Source: an uncultured Actinomycetes bacterium (GTDB taxonomy: Bacteria; Actinomycetota; Thermoleophilia; Solirubrobacterales; Solirubrobacteraceae). From it: DNA of 63,505 nt. Each line of letters starts with the position of its first letter. The first letter of the stretch is position 1. The translations under genes and the position numbers were made by a program. The stretch is from the NCBI GenBank assembly GCA_937888775.1, contig CALAQT010000225.1, positions 1-63,505 of the forward strand. The letters are read 5' to 3'. The notes beneath the pieces are model-generated. The model was not told the origin of the DNA. It did not search any database and saw only the letters and a list, made by a program, of their open reading frames with translations. Positions 18,017-27,142 of the stretch are shown piece by piece.

Positions 18017-18301
18017 CTACTCGCCCTGCGAGGCCCAGTAGGCCTCCGCCTCCGCCTCCATGATGGCCAGGCGGGAGTAGTAGTCCGGGAACTCGTTGAG
18101 GTGCGCTCGCGCGATCTTCGCCGTCACGGTCACGTCGTCGTCGGTGACGTTGGTCTCGAGATCCTGCGTGCCGTGCTCGAGCTCGACGTCCATCCCCATC
18201 CGAAACTGCTCGATATCGAACGGTGATGTCACCCAGTCGATGCCGATCCGCTCGCCGGCCGCGCCGACCTCCTCGGCAGTGAAGTGGGCCTTATCGCTCA
18301 T
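18017..18301 (-). CDS. DUF5661 family protein
   Basis: 94 residues from ATG 18301 (MSDKAHFTAEEVGAAGERIG). The motif order FTAEE...G..IGIDW, SPFDIEQFRMGMDVELEHG, TNVTDDD and ARAHLNEFPDYYSRLAIMEA matches the DUF5661 family known from bacteria and archaea. It is a small acidic cytosolic protein of unknown role. The frame is open upstream to 18493 across repeat copy B, but that part is not protein-like. Confidence 0.85.
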   Translation of the reverse strand: MSDKAHFTAEEVGAAGERIGIDWVTSPFDIEQFRMGMDVELEHGTQDLETNVTDDDVTVTAKIARAHLNEFPDYYSRLAIMEAEAEAYWASQGE

Positions 18302-18383
18302 GCCACGGAGCCTACGCTCAGCGCGCGGGCGCTGTCGGATGCGCGAGGACAAGCCGCGTCCTCCGCCCTGAAGTGACCGTCTC

Positions 18384-18700
18384 CGCGGACGCTCGACGGC
18401 TTCGCTCATCCAACGCATCGGGCGTAATGTCGAGCGAGCCGCCAGCAACTCGCCACACGCCAGCGTGCCGAATGTGACCACTGACGGACCCACGGAAAGA
18501 ACCTGCGACCGCCCGGCCCTCTACTCGACGGTCGATCGTGCTGTGCCGGGAAAGCGGGCTCTTGACGCTCTCTGACTGCTCCACCCCCAGCGGCAAGGAT
18601 GGGGGTTCGCTGGGTGCGTTTCGCCGGTAATTGCGCGCGATGAGTTGCGCCGAGCTGGGCCAGCTTGCGTGTAGTTTGGACCCCGGATTGGACCCCGTGG
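18384..18700 (+). repeat. ~320-bp imperfect repeat, copy B
   Basis: Second copy of the element at 14455-14780, in the same orientation. The hairpin region is CCCAGCG - gcaaggatgggggtt - CGCTGGG (about 18585-18613), and the right end carries gtagtttggacccc followed by gattggaccccgtgg. Relative to copy A there are scattered substitutions and short indels. With copy A it brackets about 3.6 kb holding the excisionase-like pair, a membrane protein, the 17041 gene and DUF5661. Confidence 0.75.
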
Positions 18701-18724
18701 CCGCTCGAGCGCTACGTTCCCGCT

Positions 18725-19102
18725 ATGTACGACAGCCATGGCGCGACGCCGCCAGCCGCAACCGGGAGCAATGGCCATGAACTCGTAGCCGGGCCGCGCG
18801 GAGCTCCATGCATCTTGCTTCCGGCATCGGTCGAGGTACTCTCGTTCGTCGTGCTTCGCGATGGCCGACGGTACGTCCACGACGGCCCCACGCATATCGA
18901 CATTGGGCAGCTACGACGTGGCTCGTACCGACTAGTCCTCGTGCAGGACTTCCACCGCGAGTATCGGAACCCCGACCTTCGCGCGTTCCCTGCCGCAATC
19001 GTCGCGATCCCGGTCGATAGCGACGGCTACTCGCCGTCAGCCAGCGCCTTCCCGTTGGAGAGCCGATTCCTTGACGAGGTTGCCGTGCTGGTCATCCGAT
19101 GA
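18725..19102 (+). CDS. Hypothetical protein upstream of glycosyltransferase
   Basis: 125 residues from ATG 18725. Beta-rich segments (CILLPASVEVLSFVVLRDGR, IDIGQLRRGSYRLVLVQDF, AIVAIPVDSDGY) suggest a compact all-beta domain. The stop codon overlaps the start of the glycosyltransferase gene by 4 bp (ATGA), so the two are translationally coupled. I do not recognise the family. Confidence 0.65.
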   Translation: MYDSHGATPPAATGSNGHELVAGPRGAPCILLPASVEVLSFVVLRDGRRYVHDGPTHIDIGQLRRGSYRLVLVQDFHREYRNPDLRAFPAAIVAIPVDSDGYSPSASAFPLESRFLDEVAVLVIR

Positions 19103-20214
19103 GCCGCGGACGCAACACACAATGCCGCCACTTCGACGTCGTGCAAGTCACCAACGAGGCACCGACAAACCGTCGAGGGGGCGCCGCTACCGTGGTCGCC
19201 GCACTGCACGCGGAGCTGCTCGCGCGGGACATCTCGACCGCGATGGTCGTCGTAGATCACGTGCACAGCGAGCCGGAAATCGCGGATACCCTCGCCGCGT
19301 ATCCGAACGTAATCTTCAGCGACCCCGACGCGCTCGCGGCCATCACCGGCGATGTCTGGCACATCCACGCCTACCGCTACACCGCCGACCTACTCGAGCA
19401 TGTGAGCCGCGTGCCAGTTCTAGCGACCCTGCATTCCCTAGCTGCAGCGGAGACCTCTGGACTCCCGCCGTCGTTTGGCGACGATATCGCCGGCCAGATC
19501 CAGCTGATGCAGTGCGCGGCGTCGGTGGCACTCGTGTCCCAGCACGAGCTTGCCCGGTACCGTCAACTCGGATACGAGCGGAAGTACCAACCCGCGCACG
19601 TCGTCTACAACGGCGTGCAGACCCCAAGCTGGCACGCAAAGAACCTCGGACGGGAGCGCCTCGGCTTCTGCGGACGCCTCGTCCCACGTAAGCACCCCGA
19701 GTACCTCCTGCGACTGCTCGCTGAGCCGGCCTTTGCCGACTGCCGGGCGCTCGTCGCTGGCCGCCCGTTCACCGCAGATATCGAGCACTGGGTGTCCCAG
19801 CTCGGCATCGATGCGCATGTCGACTTCCTCGGCTGGTGCGGCGGACCCCGCTTGGAGCGCTTCTACGCATCCATCGACGCGCTGGTCGTGCCATCGTCCT
19901 ACGAGCCCAGCGGGCTGGTGGCCATCGAGGCTAGCCTGCGCGGCATCCCGGTCATATGCACCCCGGTCGACGGGCTGTCGGAGACTATGGCCGAGCATGC
20001 CTTCGTCGCCATCGACGAGAGCTATGCCTCGGTGCTTGCTGCCGCGCAGGCCTGGCAGGCTGCGACAGACCGCGACATCGCCGAGCTCACCCAGGCCGCG
20101 CGCTTGCGAGCATCGACAATGTTTACGGCCTCTGCGATGGCTGACCGCTATCTGGCTCTCTATAACGACCTTCGCGGCGCCCCAGCGCGTGTGCGCGGGA
20201 CGACCGCCAAATGA
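19099..20214 (+). CDS. GT4-type glycosyltransferase
   Basis: 371 residues. It has the GT-B architecture. The N-terminal domain contains NRRGGAATVVAALHAELLAR and VWHIHAYRY, and the C-terminal domain contains RLGFCGRLVPRKHPEYLLRL, VDFLGWC and the E-x7-E motif in PSSYEPSGLVAIEASLRGIP. The enzyme transfers a sugar from a nucleotide donor to an acceptor not identifiable here. It is coupled to the upstream small gene by ATGA and is convergent with an alpha-amylase-fold gene, overlapping its 3' end by 55 bp. With the sulfotransferase it suggests modification of a secreted glycan or glycolipid. Confidence 0.9.
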   Translation: MSRGRNTQCRHFDVVQVTNEAPTNRRGGAATVVAALHAELLARDISTAMVVVDHVHSEPEIADTLAAYPNVIFSDPDALAAITGDVWHIHAYRYTADLLEHVSRVPVLATLHSLAAAETSGLPPSFGDDIAGQIQLMQCAASVALVSQHELARYRQLGYERKYQPAHVVYNGVQTPSWHAKNLGRERLGFCGRLVPRKHPEYLLRLLAEPAFADCRALVAGRPFTADIEHWVSQLGIDAHVDFLGWCGGPRLERFYASIDALVVPSSYEPSGLVAIEASLRGIPVICTPVDGLSETMAEHAFVAIDESYASVLAAAQAWQAATDRDIAELTQAARLRASTMFTASAMADRYLALYNDLRGAPARVRGTTAK

Positions 20215-22085
20215 GCGGAGGTCGGGGCCACGTCGGCTGGCGCCGAGCCATCAACCTCTTCGAACACCGGGGTCAGCCGATGACCATCGAAGCAGCGGCC
20301 CGCCACTACCAGCGTGCGAGTGGCGCGCGTTGGCACCGAGCGGAACCACTGGGTGGGGTCGAGATTGACGGTCACATCGACGCGTCCCCCTTTCCCCTCC
20401 GTGGAGAGCTGCAGGCACGTGCTTGTTGGCTGATCGACGGCGAGGATCGAGCTTGGGCCGATCTCCCGCCGCAGTTGGAGCACGGCCGGCAGTAGCCGCT
20501 GATAGGCGTCAAACGTCGCCGCATCACAACCCGTCCAGTCGTGCACGTGGGCCTCAAACAGCGAAAGTCCGGTCACCCCCACCCAGCGCCGATACGCGGC
20601 CAGTCGTACGTCGTCGGAAAAGCCGAACTCGCCGTTGGTGAGATGCGACGACCCGTGCTCAACGCCCGCATATACAGTGGGAATCGCCCCCGGAAGAGCA
20701 GCGGCCACAGCCGTCAACACGAGCCCCACCGCGGGTGGCGGTGACAGCGTGTCGTGCAACGCAGTCGCGCCGGCCATGCCGAAGTTCCCGTGACTACTCA
20801 TACAGGCGCGCACGAGCGACAGTAGTCCCTGGATGGCTGACGTAGGATGTCGTGCGCTGGCCCCCACGGAGTAGGCAAATGGCCCAGTGACAGCGTCGTA
20901 GCGTGCGTTGGGTACTTCCGCCCGCCAGAGCTCCTCCGCTAGTAGCCAGTGTTCGGCCGGGGATCGCTCACCGGCGAGGGCAGCGCCGAGAGCTTCGATG
21001 AGGGCAGCCGACGGCTTCGACCCGTCAAGCACCTCGCGCACGGTCGCGGACATTGACGTGCTCCAGTTCGCCGCAAGTTCCTCGGCTGCGGCAAGCACCG
21101 CATCGGGCACGTTTGGCGACACGTCGATGACTGCGCCGTCCTCTCCGAGGTCCGCCCAGCGAAACGCGAGCGTGGCAGCCATAACTGTCACCGCGTCTGG
21201 GCACAACGGGCCGGAGTTCGAGGCAACACCCATTGGGGGCGGGACGACGGCATCGCCGTAGCGCACCGCAGCGGAGTCCGCCCAGGTGTAGGTCACTGCG
21301 TCTCCCGCCACCACGTCAGGAATCGCGTTGGCCAAGGTGACTGTCTCATCGTCGGTGACACCGAGGAGGCGGCCGTGGTCTACGGCGACGGCGGCAGGTG
21401 CCTCGCGGAAGCGACGCGAGGCCCATTCGGGGAGCGGCGGAGCCACCGGCGGATACGTGCTGGTCGCGCTCGGGGTGAGCGGCACTCCCGGTGGCGCGGT
21501 CCACCAGTAGCCAAGTTGGGGGAACCTGGCAAAAAGCCGCGAGTCCACCGCGAGGGTCGCCAGCGGCACGTGCGAGGCAACTCGGATGCCGAGCTGGTGG
21601 CAGCAGTGCACGAAGGCTCGGTACTGATCGAGCGCCGTGAGGCCCACGAGGAGGGGATCGTCGAGCGACCCGTCGACGTCAAATGGGTCGCTGACGGCGA
21701 ACGGGGAGCCGTTGCTGCCCTTGCGGGCCGTCAGCCCGACTGAGGCGACGGGAAGCAGTACCAAGTCGGTCACCCCGATGTCGACGAGATGCGGCAGGAA
21801 TGCGACCTGGGCGATCGCGCTTCCCGGGCGGCCGTTGAGAGTCGCGTGAACCCGCGTGTGCCACCAATAGATGAGCTCGACATCCCCGGTACGCGCGGGC
21901 GCCTCCACATTGGCGAGCGAGTCGAACAGTGCTGCGAAGTACGCGTGCGGATCGCCCACGTCAACCATGCGCCTCGGCTCGCCACCGTCCAGGTGCCCAG
22001 GGACGAAGAACGGCCCCGCGTCCCACGACCCAACACGGGCATGGAAGGCGGCACGCACCATATCGAACGAAGTCTGCGTGCACAC
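20160..22085 (-). CDS. Alpha-amylase (GH13)-fold protein, possibly inactive
   Basis: 641 residues. TIM-barrel-like landmarks of GH13 enzymes are present: AFLPHLVDIGVTDLVLLPV, KGSNGSPFAVSDPFDV, QYRAFVHCCHQLGIRVASHV, and late GAIPTVYAGVEHGSSHLTNG with EFGF. They recall GlgE-type maltosyltransferases. The usual nucleophile and acid-base motifs (GxRxDxx and the E after beta-5) could not be located: the beta-4 region reads GAVIDVSPNVPD. It may be a divergent or non-catalytic member. It has no signal peptide, so it acts in the cytosol. It is divergent from the sulfotransferase (81 bp) and convergent with the GT4 gene. Confidence 0.75.
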   Translation of the reverse strand: MCTQTSFDMVRAAFHARVGSWDAGPFFVPGHLDGGEPRRMVDVGDPHAYFAALFDSLANVEAPARTGDVELIYWWHTRVHATLNGRPGSAIAQVAFLPHLVDIGVTDLVLLPVASVGLTARKGSNGSPFAVSDPFDVDGSLDDPLLVGLTALDQYRAFVHCCHQLGIRVASHVPLATLAVDSRLFARFPQLGYWWTAPPGVPLTPSATSTYPPVAPPLPEWASRRFREAPAAVAVDHGRLLGVTDDETVTLANAIPDVVAGDAVTYTWADSAAVRYGDAVVPPPMGVASNSGPLCPDAVTVMAATLAFRWADLGEDGAVIDVSPNVPDAVLAAAEELAANWSTSMSATVREVLDGSKPSAALIEALGAALAGERSPAEHWLLAEELWRAEVPNARYDAVTGPFAYSVGASARHPTSAIQGLLSLVRACMSSHGNFGMAGATALHDTLSPPPAVGLVLTAVAAALPGAIPTVYAGVEHGSSHLTNGEFGFSDDVRLAAYRRWVGVTGLSLFEAHVHDWTGCDAATFDAYQRLLPAVLQLRREIGPSSILAVDQPTSTCLQLSTEGKGGRVDVTVNLDPTQWFRSVPTRATRTLVVAGRCFDGHRLTPVFEEVDGSAPADVAPTSAHLAVVPRTRAGAPRRSL

Positions 22086-22166
22086 GCCGGACAGGCTACT
22101 GTGGCCGGCAGCCCACGCGAGTTCGAGCAGCGATGCTCATGACGTGTCCAGCTTGGCGGCGCAAGA

Positions 22167-23015
22167 ATGACGGTCATGGAGAACGTCCCCATCGGCATGG
22201 TGCTCACCGGCCCCCAGGTCGCCTATGTTCCTGTCCCCAAGGCCGGATGCACGAGCATGCTGTGGACGCTTGCCGACTTACAAGGTGAGCAGTTCGCCAA
22301 CCGGAACGCCTCGCTCGAGCCGGAGACTAGCCGCACCATGCTCGTCCACGACGCCGCGCTTTGGCAGCACACGAATACTGTCGAGGCTCTGACCCGGGCC
22401 GAGGTGAGCGCCATCTGCGATGACGAGGACTGGTTCGTATTCACACTCACCCGGCACCCTGTCGACCGCCTGTTCGGAGCATGGGGGTCCAAGCTCCTCT
22501 GCCGCGAGCCGACCTTCGTCCGGCGCTTCGAGCAGCAACCATGGTTCCCCTCAAAGCCGAGCAGCCATAAGGACATCGTCGCCGACTTTGGACGGTTCGT
22601 CACCGCACTTCTTGACGACCCCACCCTGCGTCGCGCTGACCGCCACTGGCAGCCGCAGCTCGAGATAATGCATGCTGACTGGGTCCGTTACACGCACATC
22701 GGGAGGACCGACTCGTATGCCGCCACCCTCACCGCTCTCCAGCGGCACCTTCAGCACCGCGGCCGTGACGGCATCGTCACTGAACGCCGTGAAAACAAGG
22801 CCTTGATCGGTCTAGCGAACGTCAGTCTGCCGCGTAGGCTCATCGAGTCGATTGAGCAGATCTATGCGGAAGACATGCAACAGCTCGGATACAAGCCCCG
22901 GCGCCTGGGCCCGCCTACAGCGCCGGTATCGGGACCACTGCTTCTCGCCCTGCAGGCAATCATCGACCGCAACGAGCGCATCGGCGACCTGCTGGAACTC
23001 GCGCGACGCCAATAG
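22167..23015 (+). CDS. PAPS-dependent sulfotransferase family protein
   Basis: 282 residues. VAYVPVPKAGCTSMLWTL is the 5'-phosphosulfate-binding loop (the K-x-G-C-T-S form of carbohydrate sulfotransferases), and FTLTRHPVDRLFGAWGSK is the 3'-phosphate-binding motif with R and S/W positions. Such enzymes move sulfate from PAPS to carbohydrate or lipid hydroxyls. It is divergently arranged with the GH13-like gene. ATG choices at 22167 (MTV) and 22176 (MEN) differ by three codons. Its place beside GT4 and amylase-fold genes suggests that a sulfated glycan is made. Confidence 0.88.
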   Translation: MTVMENVPIGMVLTGPQVAYVPVPKAGCTSMLWTLADLQGEQFANRNASLEPETSRTMLVHDAALWQHTNTVEALTRAEVSAICDDEDWFVFTLTRHPVDRLFGAWGSKLLCREPTFVRRFEQQPWFPSKPSSHKDIVADFGRFVTALLDDPTLRRADRHWQPQLEIMHADWVRYTHIGRTDSYAATLTALQRHLQHRGRDGIVTERRENKALIGLANVSLPRRLIESIEQIYAEDMQQLGYKPRRLGPPTAPVSGPLLLALQAIIDRNERIGDLLELARRQ

Positions 23016-23199
23016 CGACCCCGCGGGCCCCGTTTGCTTCGAAGTGCACGTCGAGCGCCAGTACGAGCTCATCGGTGCTCCGCGCAGGATTACAGGCCAC
23101 CGCTTCCTGGTATCCCATCGTCGTGCGTGCGATTCAGGTCACGTTCGAGGTCTCAGCGCGAAGGCCCAGGCCTCGGCTCCCGCCTAATCGGCTACCGTC

Positions 23200-25278
23200 G
23201 TGGGCGTGAGCGCCAGCGGCATCACACCGCACACACGAAAGCGACTGTGGGGGCGTTCTGGCAACCGGTGTGCTTTCCCCAGATGCGAACAACGTCTGGC
23301 GGAGCCGACCCGAGACGTCACCGAGGATACGGTCGTCGGCGAAGAGTGTCACATCATCGCAAAACGGGACTCGCCAACGGTTGCGAGGTCGGTAAGCCTG
23401 CTTACCCCCCAAGAAAAGGAACTCCATGCGGCATTGATCACCGACAGAAACGGCTTTGACAACTACGTCTTGATGTGTCGCGTCCACTCCGCGGTGATCG
23501 ACGACATCGCGCAGGGCTACTCGGTAGCTGACGTGCTTGAGATGAAGCGCGCTCACGAACAGGCGATCGAGAGTGAGCTCACGGCACCGTCAGTGCCGAT
23601 GAGCAGCGCAGAAACCTCAGAGACGGGGTCCGGACGCGCCGCGTTTCGGCTGCTCGTGCTCGAGGACGTGCCAGCATGGGAGCGCAAGGCGATCGCGCGA
23701 CTCGCACGGTCCGATCCGAGTGCCCTGCAGTGGCTGCAGTCCGAGGTAGGCGAGCCGGCCGATCCAGACGTTGTGGCGGCGCTCATCCGGCGCTGGCCTG
23801 AGAAGCTTGCGCAAGGCAGCTTCGATCTCGCCCACGCAGTTGTGCGCCAAGCGGAGCGAGGCGCGAGATGGACGGAGGCCGCCGACGTCTGGGAGCGCCT
23901 CGCTCACCGTGCAGAGAGAGCACTGCGCGCCGACCATCTCGTTTGCGCAGCCGTCGACGCGAAGATCGGCGGTGAGTCCAAACGCTATGCGACGCTCCTG
24001 GACGACGCGGAAGCAGCTGATCCCACGGCGCCTCGCCTGCGACTCGTACGCCTCGATGAAATCGAGCTGGACCGTCGCGCGAGCGAGCAGCTCCAGGCTC
24101 TTGAAGACCTCCATACAGAGGATCCTGCCCTCGCCTCGCTGATTAGCGTGCAGCGAGCACGCGCGGCGATGCTCATTCCCGACCTCGAGCTTGCCGAAAC
24201 ACATCTTCAACGTGCAAGCGATCTGGACGCCGAGTCAGCAGCGGTCACGTCGATGCGTATCAACCTGTGCATACAACGGGCGCGAATCGCTCTTCACGAA
24301 GACCGCGACTTCTCACTCGCCGAGACCATCAAGGCAAAGGCAGACGCCTTGGCGCTTAGGCGCGACCTGATGAGCATGGGCCGGTGGGAGGAGAGCGCTC
24401 GGGTGCTCATGCTCGCCGGCGATGTGCCGGCGCTGCTACGCGACTTCGCCGGCGCCCGAGAGATCATCATGCAGGCGATGCCTGCGGAGCTCGCCGCGGG
24501 TGATGGTGCGATCGTGCTCGGCGAAGCTGCATTGCGCGTTGCCGCCGCTGACTTGGCGCTCACGTTGACCGCCGACGCCGAGCGCAACGACGCGATCCGC
24601 CGAATACGGGCCGCCGCGACAATCGACCTGCTGAATGCGCCGGACCCTACGAGCCTTCAGGAACTGCGGACGATCGCGCTCGGCGGAGGGCGCGAGAGCG
24701 AAAATGCGGCCATAGCACGTCTCGTCGCGTGCTTACCTCCGGTTGTTGCGCCGTGGGATGAGGACGTCGCACGGGTCGTCCAAGGCGTGGGCGCTGAACG
24801 ATTCGTTCCGTCACTACGCATCTACAACCTCGCAGCGACCGGGCATCCAGACCAAGCGCAGACACTCGCGGCGGAGCTACCCGACAGCCTGTGGGCAGCC
24901 GAGCTCCAACTCCGCGTGATCGGACCCAGCGGTGCACCGGCCGCCCTGATCGCGGCAGCCGAGAAGTTCCTGCGCTTCGGGCCCGACGCCTCAGGACGAC
25001 TCCTCGCAGCAGCAGCGCTGGAAAAGGCCTGCCGAGGAGAGCGAGCAGGCGAGCTCCTGGTGACTATCGCGCACGAGTCGAACGCGTCGCCCATCACACG
25101 ATCAAACGCCTTCGCCACGCTCCTGCAGTCACTCTCTGATCGCGACCTGTGGGATCTGGCACGAACGGAGTTCGCCGCCTGGAGGAAACTCGAGCGTGAC
25201 CTCCCCCACCCCGACGAACGAATAAGCGAATGGGAAGTCCGGATCGCCCGGCATCCTCAGTCATCCGCTTCGCTGTAG
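23200..25278 (+). CDS. HNH nuclease domain plus long helical-repeat (TPR-like) region
   Basis: 692 residues, GTG start at 23200 (or 23206). Residues 15-105 have the layout of a zinc-linked HNH nuclease: C24-x4-C29 (RCAFPRCEQRL), H51 (GEECHIIAKRD), N88 (DNYVLMC with C93) and H96 (RVHSAVID). A linker (about 125-145) follows. Roughly 500 residues of amphipathic helical hairpins come next (ALQALEDLHTEDPALASLIS, AETHLQRASDLDAESAA), typical of TPR or SEL1-like scaffolds. The HNH type resembles that of CBASS effector Cap5, but no SAVED domain is present. A sensor-repeat plus nuclease design suggests a one-gene defence protein. It stands between the sulfotransferase and the methylase operon with its own space on both sides. 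Confidence 0.78.
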   Translation: MGVSASGITPHTRKRLWGRSGNRCAFPRCEQRLAEPTRDVTEDTVVGEECHIIAKRDSPTVARSVSLLTPQEKELHAALITDRNGFDNYVLMCRVHSAVIDDIAQGYSVADVLEMKRAHEQAIESELTAPSVPMSSAETSETGSGRAAFRLLVLEDVPAWERKAIARLARSDPSALQWLQSEVGEPADPDVVAALIRRWPEKLAQGSFDLAHAVVRQAERGARWTEAADVWERLAHRAERALRADHLVCAAVDAKIGGESKRYATLLDDAEAADPTAPRLRLVRLDEIELDRRASEQLQALEDLHTEDPALASLISVQRARAAMLIPDLELAETHLQRASDLDAESAAVTSMRINLCIQRARIALHEDRDFSLAETIKAKADALALRRDLMSMGRWEESARVLMLAGDVPALLRDFAGAREIIMQAMPAELAAGDGAIVLGEAALRVAAADLALTLTADAERNDAIRRIRAAATIDLLNAPDPTSLQELRTIALGGGRESENAAIARLVACLPPVVAPWDEDVARVVQGVGAERFVPSLRIYNLAATGHPDQAQTLAAELPDSLWAAELQLRVIGPSGAPAALIAAAEKFLRFGPDASGRLLAAAALEKACRGERAGELLVTIAHESNASPITRSNAFATLLQSLSDRDLWDLARTEFAAWRKLERDLPHPDERISEWEVRIARHPQSSASL

Positions 25279-25611
25279 AAGAGAAGCGCCCAGGCGGCGC
25301 GAGACGACCGCCACGGGAAGCGCAACGCTCGGGTCACCGGGCACTGGGGCCAAGCGCAGAAATCTACGCCGGCCTTGGGTCGGTAGTGCCGGCGGCACCC
25401 GGACGGCAGCGCGGCGCGCGAGCCACCGGTCGATCCGATCCAGCCCGGTTCAACCTCATGGCCGCGGGAAATGGGTTTGGAATGAGCAGAGGGCGATGAA
25501 GCGGCGCGGCCAACGGTTTGCACCGGTTCACGGGTGTGGGAGGCCGGGCGGCTTCGCGGACCGCCGCGCCGAGCACGCGATGGCTCGGACGCATCCGGTA
25601 CCGTCCGTGGC
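25279..25611. other. Intergenic interval upstream of methylase operon
   Basis: About 330 bp with no protein-like frame. It is the likely place for the promoter of the 25612-31375 operon (sequence around 25560-25611), but I cannot mark boxes with confidence. Confidence 0.45.
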
Positions 25612-25800
25612 GTGAGGCTGATGAGCCAGGCTGAGCGGATGCGCGAGGCGCTGAAGATGATCGCTAGCTTCGGCAGCCCGGGCGCCAATGACGAGGGCGG
25701 ACAAGCGGCTGCACGCCTCGCACGCAACACGCTCGATGAGCTCGGGCTTTTTCCTCGAGGAGGACATCCGAGCGTCCGGCGCGCGGCTTGGCGGTGACTA
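25612..25800 (+). CDS. Small hypothetical protein, apparent one-base frameshift
   Basis: From GTG 25612 or ATG 25621 the frame reads MSQAERMREALKMIASFGSP, then AARLARNTLDELGLF, a helical protein of about 60 residues. At a run of five T (about 25748-25752) the better reading moves to another frame: LEEDIRASGARLGGD and a TAG at 25798-25800, directly abutting the TTG start of the methyltransferase. In the unshifted frame it ends at 25797 with a poorer tail. Either a homopolymer sequencing error or slippage is possible. It is the first gene of the methyltransferase operon and could be a small regulator. Confidence 0.5.
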
Positions 25801-25801
25801 G

Positions 25802-27142
25802 TTGGCCGAGGACACCACACGCGACCATGTGGTGCGCGAGCGACTGAGCACGTTGCGCAGCGATCACGAGGACCTCTGGGCGTACTGCGACAGGCGACCG
25901 GCGGAGCAGCAGACCGTGCTGTTTCAATACCCGGCGATGATGGTGGCAGAGATGCAGCGCGATCTCAGCGCGATGCTTCTGCGCCAGATACCTCAAGGGG
26001 ACGGCCCCCTTTTCGACCCGTTCGTCGGGTCCGGGACGATCCTCGGCGCCGGGATGGCGCTCGGCCGCGACGTGGTCGGCTGGGATATCAACCCACTCGC
26101 GATCCTGATCTGCCGCGTGAAGGCCGGCCCGATGCACCTGGCCGCGTTTGAGCACGCCGCTGCGCGCACGTGCGCGCCATCACCGCGAGCTAGGCGGATA
26201 GAGGAGCGCTTTGCGAACTGGCGCCACTGGTTCACAGACGACGTCGCGCGATCGCTCACCGCGCTTCGAGCAGCAATCCGCCGCGAGCCGAGCGCTGCTG
26301 CACGGCGGTTCCTGTGGATCTGTTTGGCCGAGACGGTGCGCCGCACGAGCAACTCGCGGACCAGCACGGTGAAGCTGCATCGCCGCCCGGCCGAGCAGGT
26401 GGCGAGCAGGCCGGACCCGCACGCCGTGTTCCGGCGCGTGTGCCGAGAGAACCTGTCACGGCTACGCGCCGCTGCCCTCGAGCTGAGCGAGGCCGGGGTG
26501 CTATCACGCGGTTGGTACCGCGGCGATGTGCGGCTGGCGCTAGGGGACACACGGACCCTGCGATGGACGGGAGAGCCGTGCGCGGCTCTCGTAACGTCCC
26601 CCCCATACGGGGACAACACCTCGACGATCCCCTACGGCCAGCACGCCTACCTGCCGTTGCAATGGATCGACCTGCAGGACATCGACCCGGAAGCAGACCC
26701 CGGCTGCCTAGCGAGCACCTATGAGATCGACCGTCGCAGCCTCGGCGGAGACAAGCGGATCGCAGACGGCGAGCAGCAACGCCTGAGCGAACGATCCCCG
26801 ACGCTGAAACGGCTAATGCGTCTGCTCGCGAGCGAGAAGACCGACCGGCGGAACCGGGTACTTGCGCACGCGCGCGATCTCGACAGCGCCCTGCGCGTCC
26901 TGGCCCCCACGCTCCAGGCCGACGCGTTGAGCGCATGGACCGTCGGCTCGCGCCGAGTCGGAGGCCAACAGGTCGCGCTGCAGCGGATACTCCCCGAGCT
27001 CGCAGCCTCCTACGGGCTGCTCCACGTCGAGACACTGCAGCGGCGGATCCCAGGCCACCGAAAGCGGATGGCCCCCCGCAACAGCCTCGGCGCCACGATG
27101 CAACGCGAGCACATCGTCATCTTTCGGCGCGAAGTCCCATGA
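25802..27142 (+). CDS. SPPY-type DNA methyltransferase
   Basis: 446 residues from a TTG at 25802. SAM-binding motif I is FDPFVGSGTILGAGMALGRD, then VVGWDINPLA (about 76-100), and catalytic motif IV is ALVTSPPYGDN (about 263-273). The S-P-P-Y form is typical of N4-cytosine and some N6-adenine amino-methyltransferases. Motif I precedes motif IV with a 160-residue insert between, an alpha-like order that leaves room for target recognition. Late in the protein SAWTVGSRRVGGQQVALQRI and HVETLQRRIPGHRKRMAPRN are usual end motifs. The stop overlaps the next start by ATGA at 27139. No restriction nuclease gene is linked; instead an ATPase/kinase follows. Confidence 0.88.
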   Translation: MAEDTTRDHVVRERLSTLRSDHEDLWAYCDRRPAEQQTVLFQYPAMMVAEMQRDLSAMLLRQIPQGDGPLFDPFVGSGTILGAGMALGRDVVGWDINPLAILICRVKAGPMHLAAFEHAAARTCAPSPRARRIEERFANWRHWFTDDVARSLTALRAAIRREPSAAARRFLWICLAETVRRTSNSRTSTVKLHRRPAEQVASRPDPHAVFRRVCRENLSRLRAAALELSEAGVLSRGWYRGDVRLALGDTRTLRWTGEPCAALVTSPPYGDNTSTIPYGQHAYLPLQWIDLQDIDPEADPGCLASTYEIDRRSLGGDKRIADGEQQRLSERSPTLKRLMRLLASEKTDRRNRVLAHARDLDSALRVLAPTLQADALSAWTVGSRRVGGQQVALQRILPELAASYGLLHVETLQRRIPGHRKRMAPRNSLGATMQREHIVIFRREVP

